NCBI GenBank assembly: GCA_021186555.1
Contig: JAJKFL010000237.1
Location: 41,069,258-41,133,257 of the forward strand
Origin: Reticulitermes speratus
Taxonomy: Eukaryota > Arthropoda > Insecta > Blattodea > Rhinotermitidae
DNA: 64,000 nucleotides
Direction of reading: 5' to 3'
Shown: in pieces, positions 20,565 to 31,194 of the stretch
Layout of the letters: each line of letters opens with the position of its first letter
Numbering within the stretch: the stretch's first letter is position 1
Notes under the pieces: generated by a model
Database searches by the model: none
Seen by the model: the letters and a program-made list of their open reading frames with translations, nothing else
Told to the model about the DNA's origin: nothing
Made by a program: the position numbers and the translations under genes

Positions 20565-21490
20565 ATACAGCACAAATAAGTACAATACAGCACACACAAG
20601 TACAATACTGCAAAGTACAATAAACCACACCCAAGTACAATAATGCATACAAAGCACAATACAGCAAACACAATACAATACAACATTCACAAATACAATA
20701 CAGCACATACAAGTACAACACAGCACACACAAGTACAATACAGCACACACAAGTACAATACAGTACACACAGGTATAATAAGTACACACAAGTACAATAC
20801 AGCACACACAAGTACAACACATCACACACAAGTACAACACATCACACACAAGCACAATACACCACACAAGTACAACAAATCACACACAAGTACAACACAT
20901 CACACACAAGTACAATACACCACACACAAGTACAACACATCACACACAAGTACAACACATCACACAAAAGTACAATACACCACACACAAGTACAACACAT
21001 CACACACAAGTACAACACATCACACACAAGTACAACACATCACACACAATTACAATACAGCACACACAAGTACAACACAGCACACACAAGTATAACACAT
21101 CACACACAAGTACAATACACCACACACAAGTACAACACATCACACAAAAGTACAACACATCACACACAAGTACAACACATCACACACAAGTACAACACAT
21201 CACACACAAGCACAATACACCACACAAGTACAACAAATCACACACAAGTACAACACATCACACACAAGTACAATACACCACACAAGTACAACACATCACA
21301 CACAAGTACAACACATCACACACAAGTACAATACACCACACACCAAGTACAAAGCAGCATACACAAGTACAATACAACATTCACAAATACAATACACCAC
21401 ACAAGTACAATACAACATTCACAAATACAATACAGCGCATACAAGTACAATACAGCACACACAGTTAAAATACAGCACAGCTCACGTAAG
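20565..21490. repeat. 20-bp tandem array
   Basis: About 45 copies of a unit like 'CACACACAAGTACAACACAT', with variants (CAGCA, CACCA, CATCA) in patches. Edges are more diverged than the centre, as is usual for arrays that homogenise internally. ORFs on both strands are by-products. Confidence 0.93.
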
Positions 21491-21985
21491 TACAAAGCAG
21501 CCGACGTCAGTACATTGCAGCTGACACAAGTGCAATATTTAGCAATGACGTGCCGCTGATCTACAGGTAGTTGGCAGACTTTAGCACCTTGTATATCTAG
21601 CGGCTCTGTCAGTATTTCAGAAGGCATAGCGTATATTGGTGGGACAGTTAGAAAATATTGAATTGGGAAGCTTGCGACGGGGAGCGGCAGTGACTTAATT
21701 TGAGGTAGCATCCCGGCATTTCATTGAAGCAACTGAGGAATACCACGAAAAATAATCAGAAGAGAAAACGTTCGGTATTTAACCTGGACCCTCCAGAATA
21801 TCAAGCAGTAGTAGTCCTCGCTCGATCGTACCTTTGGCGGTGTTTTTCCTCCTCTGCACCATAAGTCATTCCGTCAAAAGGTACAGTCTGACCAAAGGCA
21901 GTATTTATTTGCACATTCAGTGACAATAACAGAGAGTGCCACAGTGAAATTTCGGCCCCATTTTGTGGGAAGAACACCCGAATAT
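21491..21985. other. no feature recognised
   Basis: Array edge followed by unique sequence. No gene supported. Confidence 0.4.
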
Positions 21986-21992
21986 TTAGCCT

Positions 21993-22110
21993 GAGGCCGT
22001 ATCATGACTCAGGAAGTCACCGGCCTCTCACTGCGAGGGAACGGGTTGAATCTAAGGCCAATTCAGGTGGGATTTTTAGTGGTCAGTCTCATAATGGCAC
22101 ACGTTTTCCT
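21993..22110 (+). mobile_element. SINE-D head at the start of the 91-bp array
   Basis: 'CGTATCATGACTCAGGAAGTC', 'CGGCCTCTCACTGCGAGG' and 'CAGGTGGGATTTTTAGTGGTC' match the SINE-D head and early body. The sequence runs without a break into the first satellite monomer at about 22105. Confidence 0.8.
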
Positions 22111-25100
22111 GTCCCAGTACTTCAGACTTCCCCTGTCAGTATCATTCCACCAGTGCCCCATACTCATTCATTCATCTACCACCGACGATGTATAATGTTT
22201 CTCTCCCAGTACTTCAGTTTTCCCCTGTCAGTATCATTCCACCAATGCTTCACATTCATTCATACATCTACCACAGACGCTGTATAATGTTTTTCTCCCA
22301 GTACTTCAGTTTTCCCCTGTCAGTATCATTCCACCAATGCTCCATACTCATTCATACATCTACCACAGACGCTGTATAATGTTTCTCTCACAGTACTTCA
22401 GTTTTCCCCTGTCAGTATCATTCCACCAATGCTCCATACTCATTCATACATCTACCACCAACGCTGTATAATGTTTCTCTCCCAGTACTTCAGTTTTCCC
22501 CTGTCAGTATCATTCCACCAATGCTCCATAATCATTCATTCATCTACCTAAGACGCTGTATAATGTTTCTCTCCCAGTACTTCAGTTTTCCCCTCTCAGT
22601 ATCATTCCACCAATGCTCCATACTCATTCATACATCTACCACCAACGCTGTATAATGTTTCTCTCCCAGTACTTCAGTTTTCCCCTCTCAGTATCATTCC
22701 ACCAATGCTCCATACTCATTCATACATCTACCACCAACGCTGTATAATGTTTCTCTCCCAGTACTTCAGTTTTCCCCTCTCAGTATCATTCCACCAATGT
22801 TCCATACTCATTCATACATCTACCACCAACGCTGTATAATGTTTCTCTCTCAGTACTTCAGTTTTCCCCTCTCAGTATCATTCCACCAATGCTCCATACT
22901 CATTCATACATCTACCACCAACGCTGTATAATGTTTCTCTCCCAGTACTTCAGTTTCCCCTGTCAGTATCATTCCACCAATGCTCCATACTCATTCATAC
23001 ATCTACCACCAACGCTGTATAATGTTTCTCTCCCAGTACTTCAGTTTCCCCTGTCAGTATCATTCCACCAATGCTCCATACTCATTCATTCATCTACCAC
23101 CAACGCTGTATAATGTTTCTCTCCCAGTACTTCAGTTTCCCCTGTCAGTATCATTCCACCAATGCTCCATACTCATTCATTCATCTACCACCAACGCTGT
23201 ATAATGTTTCTCTCCCAGTACTTCAGATTTCCCCTCTCAGTATCATTCCACCAATGCTCCATACTCATTCATACATCTACCACCAACGCTGTATAAGGTT
23301 TCTCTCCCAGTACTTCAGTTTCCCTGTCAGTACCTTTCCACCAATGCTCCACACTCATTCATCCATCTACCACCAACGCTGTATAATGTTTCTCTCCCAG
23401 TACTTCAGTTTCCCCTGTCAGTATCATTCCACCAATGCTCCATACTCATTCATACATCTACCACCAACGCTGTATAATGTTTCTCTCCCAGTACTTCAGT
23501 TTCCCCTGTCAGTACCTTTCCACCAATGCTCCACACTCATTCATCCATCTACCACCAACGCTGTATAATGTTTCTCTCCCAGTACTTCAGTTTCCCCTGT
23601 CAGTATCATTCCACCAATGCTCCATACTCATTCATATATCTACCACCAACGCTGTATAATGTTTCTCTCCCAGTACTTCAGTTTCCCCTGTCAGTACCTT
23701 CCACCAATGCTCCACACTCATTCATCCATCTACCACCAACGCTGTATAATGTTTCTCTCCCAGTACTTCAGTTTCCCCTGTCAGTATCATTCCACCAATG
23801 CTCCATACTCATTCATACATCTACCATCAACGCTGTATAATTTTCTCTCCCAGTACTTCAGTTTCCCCTGTCAGTACCTTTCCACCAATTCTCCATACTC
23901 ATTCGTACATCTACCACCAACGCTGTATAATGTTTCTCTCCCAGTACTTCAGTTTCCCCTGTCAGTACCTTTCCACCAATTCTCCATACTCATTCGTACA
24001 TCTACCACCAACGCTGTATAATGTTTCTCTCCCAGTACTTCAGTTTCCCCTGTCAGTACCTTTCCACCAATTCTCCATACTCATTCGTACATCTACCACC
24101 AACGCTGTATAATGTTTCTCTCCCAGTACTTCAGTTTCCCCTGTCAGTATCATTCCACCAATGCTCCACACTCATTCATCCATCTACCACCAACGCTGTA
24201 TAATGTTTCTCTCCCAGTACTTCAGTTTTCCCCTCTCAGTATCATTCCACCAATGCTCCATACTCATTCATACATCTACCACCAACGCTGTATAATGTTT
24301 CTCTCCCAGTACTTCAGTTTTCCCCTCTCAGTATCATTCCACCAATGTTCCATACTCATTCATACATCTACCACCAACGCTGTATAATGTTTCTCTCCCA
24401 GTACTTCAGTTTTCCCCTCTCAGTATCATTCCACCAATGCTCCATACTCATTCATACATCTACCACCAACGCTGTATAATGTTTCTCTCCCAGTACTTCA
24501 GTTTTCCCCTGTCAGTATCATTCCACCAATGCTCCATACTCATTCATCCATCTACCACCAACGCTGTATAATGTTTCTCTCCCAGTACTTCAGTTTCCCC
24601 TGTCAGTATCATTCCACCAATGCTCCATACTCATTCATACATCTACCACCAACGCTGTATAATGTTTCTCTCCCAGTACTTCAGTTTCCCCTGTCAGTAT
24701 CCTTTCCACCAATGCTCCATACTCATTCATCATCTACCACCAACGCTGTATAATGTTTCTCTCCCAGTACTTCAGTTTCCCTGTCAGTATCATTCCACCA
24801 ATGCTCCATACTCATTCATACATCTACCACCAACGCTGTATAATGTTTCTCTCCCAGTACTTCAGTTTCCCCTGTCAGTACCTTTCCACCAATGCTCCAT
24901 ACTCATTCATACCATCTAACACCAACGCTGTATATTCTCTCCTACTTATTCCCTCAGTTCATTCCACAAGCTCCAACTCATTCAAATCTACCCACGCGTA
25001 TATGTTTCTCTCCCATACTCATTCCTTCAGTACCTTTCCACAATGCTCCACACCATCATCCACTACCACCACGTGTAAATGTTTCCTCAGACTCATTCCT

Positions 25101-25850
25101 GTCAGTTCATTCACAATGCTCTCCTTCTACACCAACGCTGTATAATGTTTCTCTCCCAGTACTTCAGTTTCCCCTGTCAGTACCTTTCCACCAATGCTCC
25201 ACACTCATTCATCATCTACCACCAACGCTGTATAATGTTTCTCTCCCAGTACTTCAGTTTCCCCTGTCAGTATCATTCCACCAATGCTCCATACTCATTC
25301 ATAATCTACCACCAACGCTGTATAATGTTTCTCTCCCAGTACTTCAGTTTCCCCTGTCAGTACCTTTCCACCAATGCTCCACATCATTCATCCATCTACC
25401 ACCAACGCTGTATAATGTTTCTCTCCCAGTACTTCAGTTTCCCCTGTCAGTATCATTCACCAATGCTCCATACTCATTCATACATCTACCACCAACGCTG
25501 TATAATGTTTCTCTCCCAGTACTTCAGTTTCCCCTGTCAGTACTTTCCACCAATTCTCCATACTCATTCGTACATCTACCACCAACGCTGTATAATGTTT
25601 CTCTCCCAGTACTTCAGTTTCCCCTGTCAGTATCATTCCACCAATGCTCCACACTCATTCATCCATCTACCACCAACGCTGTATAATGTTTCTCTCCCAG
25701 TACTTCAGTTTTCCCCTGTCAGTATCATTCCACCAATGCTCCACACTCATTCATTCTACACCAACGCTGTATATGTTTCTCTCCCAGTATTCAGTTTCCC
25801 CTGTCAGTATCATTCCACAAGCCATATCGTTCATTATCACTAACGCTACA
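22105..25850 (+). repeat. 91-bp satellite, plus-oriented array
   Basis: About 41 monomers of 91 bp (variants 87-92 bp), unit 'CTCCCAGTACTTCAGTTTCC' to 'CCACCAACGCTGTATAATG'. The first half of each monomer equals the SINE-D body segment ('CCAGTACTTCGGTTTTCCCC', 'TCATTCCACCGGTGCTCCAT' in SINE-D). Runs of monomers with 'TATCATTCC' or 'TACCTTTCC' alternate in blocks. 24905-25135 and 25740-25850 are shortened by many small deletions. No SINE 3' tail is visible at the right edge. Confidence 0.95.
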
Positions 25851-26380
25851 TAAACAAGCAATTTACAAGGTCGTTAAATAACACGCCGTGTGTCACTAGC
25901 GACAAATCCGCTTTATATCCCAGAATTCAATACAAAGCAGTTTTGGTTTGGATAAGCACTGGTTGTAACTGCAAAGTACATAAACTATGAACATTTAATT
26001 CAATTTAATTTGCGAGTGGGTGATACGGCGATAGTGGCCCATGTTTATAGCAGGGACTATTTTAATCCTGAAGTAACGATGGCTATAGGCTTATTTGTTC
26101 AAGCTATTGGCAGGTATAAAATGGTAACACTTCGGGATATTTGGACACAAATCTATTCAAGTACATAGCTAACAGAACCTGTGACGTGTGAGCCTCACCA
26201 CAATATATTTCATTTCTAGCATTCAGTGTAACTTCGGAAATTCAATACCGCTAGAATGAAAAACCTTTCAAACACTTTAAATAGCCTAATTTTATTAACC
26301 AGTCACACGCGGCGATACTGCGTCATCATTGATGTCACTCAGTGACATGCTGATTAATATTTGTTTATATAAGGATATAA
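25851..26380. other. no feature recognised
   Basis: Unique-looking sequence without a supported gene. Confidence 0.4.
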
Positions 26381-26382
26381 GG

Positions 26383-26815
26383 TGGACTAGTGGTTAGCGT
26401 GCTCGCCACTGGACCCAACGTTCGCGGGTTCGATCCCGACCGAGGTCGATGGATTTTTAAGGGTGATAAAAATCCGGAGCACCACTTCCTTCGGAGGGGA
26501 AGTAAAGCCGTCGGTCCCATGTCGTAGATTTACGGCATGTAAAAGAACCTTACGGGCATGAATAAAAATGTTGCGTAAGCCAAATTGCCTCCATTTCTCA
26601 CCCAAGTCTCCTGACTGCTCTCCTGACTGCCTGCCAGATGACTCTGGCGGTCACATCAGGATCGATAGAATAGTAGCGCGGCCAGTTGACCAGTCACCAA
26701 CTGCCACGAATGCGCACGACTTAGTAACCTCGAAAAGAGGAGGCAAGAGGAGGCCCGAGCCCATATAGGGCTGTTGAGCCATGGTTATTATTATTATTAT
26801 TATTATATTATTGTA
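26383..26815 (+). mobile_element. SINE-E with (TTA)n tail
   Basis: tRNA-like head 'GTGGACTAGTGGTTAGCGTG' and B box 'GGGTTCGATCCC'. A long body follows ('GGGAAGTAAAGCCGTCGGTC', 'GAGGCCCGAGCCCATATAGG'), ending 'GAGCCATGG' then (TTA)n at 26782-26815. The only copy in this window. The tail suggests a LINE partner that uses TTA-type 3' ends. Confidence 0.75.
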
Positions 26816-26819
26816 GACT

Positions 26820-27238
26820 ACGCGCATAATACCTAAGACTTAGGCATAGATGGAAGATAATAATAAAATGGATCTTCAAGAAACATGAGTGGCGTTTGGA
26901 GTGGATTGATGTGGCTCAGGATAGAGGCAATTGGTGGGCTGTTGTAAACACGGTAATGACTTAGGGTTCCATAATGTTGGGGAGGGGGGTGAATTTCTTG
27001 TCTAGCTGAGGACCTGTTAGATTATCAAGAAGGATTCTGCTGCATGGAGTTAGTTAAATAGTTAGCGCAAAACGTGAAGTGTAAAATCATTGAAACTTAG
27101 AGAAAAATTATTTAATTTGAACCTTAACATGCGTACTTAAATTGGTCAACTGCGTATAAGGTAAGTCAGCTAACCAGTTTCTATTGGAATCGTTAATACG
27201 TTTGCAGTCTGTACAAAATAAATAAGAATCGTTAGAAC
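26820..27238. other. no feature recognised
   Basis: No supported feature. Confidence 0.4.
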
Positions 27239-27240
27239 CT

Positions 27241-27478
27241 TGATTTCAGGCTTCGGCCGCGATGTTGATGAAATTTGTTGTCTTCTGGTTTATTACACGG
27301 CGTCGTGTCGTAATTGTTTACCGACGTTTCGGGACAACGTATCGGTTCCATCCTCACGGATCAAGAGTCCGAGTAGGAAAGAGGGATGGGACCGATACGT
27401 TGTCCCGAAACGTCGGTAAATAATTACCACACGAAGCCGTGTAATAACCCAGAATACCAAAGATTTCAAAAATAGACA
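27241..27478. mobile_element. foldback element F, copy 4, both arms
   Basis: The left arm, 'TTTCAGGCTTCGGCCGCGAT' through 'CCGACGTTTCGGGACAACG', is mirrored after a short centre near 27365-27385. A good reference copy for the family. Confidence 0.8.
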
Positions 27479-27878
27479 TTAAACATTGTTAATTGTAACA
27501 TACATACACAATATAGATAGTAAACGGACACGAATAAAAGGAGCATTCCTCCGTTCCCATTAAACAGGGCACAGGGTGGCTCCCGCAGGGTATCTGGAAG
27601 ATATGGAGAGGAAAACCCCCTTGACTTTGCCGAGAATCGAGCATTGATTCCTTGATCTTCCAGCCGGTACCCTAGTCGCTTTACCCGACTCCCACCTTTA
27701 CCTTGTTCCCGTCAGGAACTTGCCGTGCAGTCCACCTGTACACGTGACTCTCATGCTCTTTGTCGCTTCCAGGGTGTAGCGTTTACATTTCATCTCTGTC
27801 GGACATGACGTCACAACTGTCATTATCATCCATCCCAAGAACAAGACGCAGCATCTGTAACAGAGAGAGACAGTCTAA
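27479..27878. other. no clear feature
   Basis: 27590-27710 contains 'GCCGGTACCCTAGTCGCTTTACCC' like fragments that may be a very old SINE-C on the minus strand. Otherwise nothing. Confidence 0.3.
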
Positions 27879-28096
27879 GTCTTCGTGTCTTCGTCATGCC
27901 GGTGTCTGCAGACAGCCAAGATGTCTTCGTGTCTTCGTCATGCGGTGTCTGCAGACAGCCAAGTTGTCTTCGTGTCTTCGTCTGCTGGTGTCTGCAGACA
28001 GCCAAGTTGTCTTCATGTCTTCGTCCTGCTGGTGTCTGCAGACAGCCAAGTTGTCTTCGTGTCTTCGTCATGCTGGTGTCTGCAGACAGCCAAGTC
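27879..28096. repeat. 44-bp tandem array, about five copies
   Basis: Unit 'GGTGTCTGCAGACAGCCAAG' plus 'TTGTCTTCGTGTCTTCGTCATGCT'-like sequence. One unit is shortened by one base and another by a few, so no frame is kept. Confidence 0.9.
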
Positions 28097-28255
28097 CATT
28101 TCGCACATAACTGTTGGCCCTTCCAATTTTATAATTGTGTAATTGTGTGAACTGGACGTTCGGTAAAAACAGATAATCGGACAACAGAAACTACAGGAAT
28201 GAAAATTCTGAGAAGCTACAGATCAATCGATCACAAATATATACACTGATATCCG

Positions 28256-28535
28256 AGCACAATTAGCGACTCGTTACGGATTGGACGGTCCGAGGATCGA
28301 ATCCCGGTGGGGGTGAGATTTTCTGTATCTGTCCAGACGGGCTCTGGGGCCCACCCAGCCTCCTGTACCATGGGTACCAGGTCTCTTTTCCGGGTGTAAA
28401 GCGACCGGGGCGTAGTGTTGACCACCCAAATCCATCTAGCGCCGAGGTTAAAGAAAGAGTAGAGCCATACATCTATTCCTCCTCTGGGCCTTTCATGACC
28501 TGTTCTCGGTTGAATATTACCTTTACTTTTTACCA
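28256..28535 (+). mobile_element. SINE-C, 5' end decayed
   Basis: Body and B box 'GGATCGAATCCCGGTGGGGG' are clear. The first part of the head is replaced ('CGAGCACAATTAGCGACTCG'). Tail 'TGGGCCTTTCATGACCTGTT'. Confidence 0.8.
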
Positions 28536-28743
28536 CCTTGTTAATACAGCAGAACATCGGTATGGGCACAAATTAAGGGCACAAAGCAGTGGGCTACCGA
28601 ATATGGACCTACTGCTACCTCATAAACATGAAGGCCAAAGAAATGTAAGGCGTTCTAAACTACTGAGGGCGTGGTTGAAGACTCCAGTCTTGTGGGATAT
28701 GACTCCGCGTTACAGAGTTAATCGGGTATCGACGTTTAGAAAA

Positions 28744-29073
28744 TCGTTTATTTTACAGCTTTTAATAGCAGTTCCACAATCTACCATCTACAGTGCTTTT
28801 ATAATTTTACAACTTTTAGAGAATCTTTTGACAAGATTTTAACTTATGTTTCAAAGTGCAGATAGAATATTTTAAATCATGTGTTGAAGTGACTGTAGCT
28901 TTTAGCAAAAAACCCCCCTGACGATGATCCCTTAGGATCGAAACACGTGTAGGGGTACAATTTTAACAATTTTATAATAAAGCTACTTAAAAAGTGGTTT
29001 TAGTGTGCATCGGTTGGTTTATAACTTAATTTAATATGACGAAGATGCACGGTGTCAACAGTGTGAAATTGAA
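28744..29073 (+). mobile_element. hammerhead-type element, single-arm copy
   Basis: Equals the right arm of 6432-7166 from 'GTTCCACAATCTACCATCTA' to 'GCACGGTGTCAACAGTGTG'. 'GTTTAGAA' at both edges (about 28733 and 29077) may be the target duplication. One arm only, so not foldback. Confidence 0.75.
28914..28955 (+). ncRNA. hammerhead-ribozyme-like motif
   Basis: CCCC (28914-28917), CUGACGA 28918-28924, extra U, GATCC/GGATC helix with a 4-nt loop, GAA 28940-28942, ACACGTGT 28943-28950, A28951, GGGG. Core intact, and helix II is better than in the 7015 copy. Confidence 0.62.
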
Positions 29074-29080
29074 AGTTTAG

Positions 29081-29390
29081 AAGAATGTTAAACGTCTAGA
29101 ACTTGAATATGAAGGAACTATGATCCTACAACTTGAGTCGGAATAATTAAAAGGACAATAGCACTTAGGAGATCTAAGCTTAAATAGACGTACAGTATTG
29201 AAACTGTTTTTTAGAAAATAGATTCTGACGATGTCGATTGGATTCATCTAGCTTAGGCAGGTCCAGTGGCGTGTGTGTTAAGAACATTCGAGTTTCTTAC
29301 AATTCGAGCAGTTTCCTGACTAGCTTAGGACCACTAAGTTGTGACTTCCACGAAGTTGGAAAATAAAAACAATGACAACTACATTTTGTA
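29081..29390. other. no feature recognised
   Basis: AT-rich sequence with no supported gene. Confidence 0.4.
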
Positions 29391-29490
29391 TTAAGTCGCT
29401 GTATATTATATTGCAACATGTTTCGGCTTTTTTTAAAAAGCAGAAAAATGTTGCATATAACATACAGCGAATTAATACAAAACACGTGGA
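29385..29490. repeat. short inverted repeat with decayed hammerhead-like centre
   Basis: 'GTATTAAGTCGCTGTATATTA' and its inverted counterpart near 29465-29480 enclose 'AACATGTTTCGGC'. The core on the minus strand has lost its helix II partner. Confidence 0.4.
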
Positions 29491-29499
29491 TGATTTCAG

Positions 29500-29985
29500 A
29501 CTCCGGCGATGTTCATAAAAACTGCGCCTTCTGGATATTCGTGCGTCGTGTGGTAATTATTACCGACTTGGAACGTATCGGTCATCCTCACGGGTCAAGA
29601 TCGAGTAAAAATATACATTGAAATCGTGGGCTTCTGTATTCACGGCGTCGTGTGGTAATTATTTACCGACGTTTTGGGACAACGTATCGGTCCCATCTCA
29701 CGGTCAGATTCCGATAGAAAACATGAAATTTGTCTTCTGGTATTACACGGCGTCTGTGGTAATATTACCGCGTTCGACAACGATCGTCATCTCAAGGTCA
29801 AGAAGCTCGAGTGCAATCCTTTACCTACGTTTCGGGACAACGTATCGGTCCCATCTGCAAGGGTCAAGAAGTCTTCTTGACCCTTGAAGATGGGACCGAT
29901 ACGTTGTCCCGAAACGTCGGTAAAGTATTGCCACTCGACGCTGCGTAATATCCCAGAAGAGCGCAGATCTCATAGTTGTGACTGT
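29500..29985. mobile_element. foldback element F, three partial units
   Basis: Arms recur at 29540-29600 (heavily deleted), 29640-29710, 29740-29870 and inverted at 29880-29975. 29520-29810 carries many one-base deletions relative to the family consensus, for example the two 'GTGGTAATTATTACCG' type variants. Confidence 0.65.
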
Positions 29986-30009
29986 TTTATATGTTTATTA
30001 TCTTTTATA

Positions 30010-30295
30010 TGAGGGCCGCTATAGCTCAGTCGATATAGTGACTCGCTACGAGCTGGACGGTCTGGGGATCGAATCCCGGTGGGGGCAGATTTTCCGCACC
30101 CGTCCAGACTGGCCCTGGGGCCTACCCCCCCTCCTGTACAATGGGTACCGGGTCTCTTCCTGGGGTAAAGCGGCTGGGGCGTGGCGTTGAACACCCACCC
30201 CCATCTTGCACCAATGTTAAAGAAAGAGTAGAGCTATATCTCTACTCCCCCTCTGGGCCTTCATGGCCTGTTATAGGGTGACCTTTACCTTTTGT
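30010..30295 (+). mobile_element. SINE-C
   Basis: Head 'GGGCCGCTATAGCTCAGTCG', B box 'GGGATCGAATCCC', full body, tail 'TTATAGGGTGACCTTTACC'. Confidence 0.9.
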
Positions 30296-30299
30296 TCAT

Positions 30300-31190
30300 C
30301 GTTTATACGTCACAACGTGATGTCCCACGTAAAGACAGCATGCAGTTACTGGAGGTCTTACAATTCTAAAACACATTTGACGCTCTGGGCGCGACATTTG
30401 GCACCTCTGCTAGAAACATCACGCAGTCTGATTTGCCAGCCAGACCCAGACGGCACAGAACCCCCCATAAGAACAGCAATGACAATATTTGCTGGCAAGG
30501 AACATGTGATATCTTCATTGCAATAAATGACAAGTTCCAAAAATAAGCCACAGCTATTTTTATATAAGGAAACACGTTACATTCACAACTCTGCCTCCAG
30601 CTTCCTCCAGCTGTGCATAAGAATTAGAACTGCGAACTTAGTATCAACATATCCATGGAGCACAATCTTCTTTGACAAGAATCTTAAAGAGTCCAAGAAA
30701 TTCCGCCTTTAAGGAAAGCAGAAATTTCATAACCGTGATCAAAACAGACTGACACTGTACCCGGAGCCACAATCCAGTCTACAGTTTAAAGCGTATTTAT
30801 TTAATACACATTTTAATATTATCCTCCCATCTACGCTTACGTTTTTCTCGTACCTTCTATGATTAATATCTTGTATGAATTTTTAACTATTCGAACGTGT
30901 GCTGCATGCCCAGTCAATATCATCCTCTTCCATTTAATTACTTCTGTGAACTATAAAATTTTAATTGAAAACGTAAATGGAAGAAAACATTTGCAACTTC
31001 TAGGCGTAGACAACAGGATAATATTAAAATAATTTAGATAAATGGACTGGAAATTCTTGGCAGCATCAGGTTAGGGCCCAGTGGGGATGTTGTGAAAAAT
31101 GTAATGAACATTCGGATTCCAAAAGGGAAAGGAATTATTTGAAAAATGGCATAGTTTATCTTGTGGGGATATACAATTATACGACGTTGT
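30300..31190. other. no feature recognised
   Basis: Open frames around 30360-30540 on both strands carry no recognisable domain. Confidence 0.4.
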
Positions 31191-31194
31191 CTGT

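Noticed and set aside
20565-21490. CRISPR-like array
   Set aside because: Units are contiguous with no unique spacers, and the context is eukaryotic. Same for all other arrays here.
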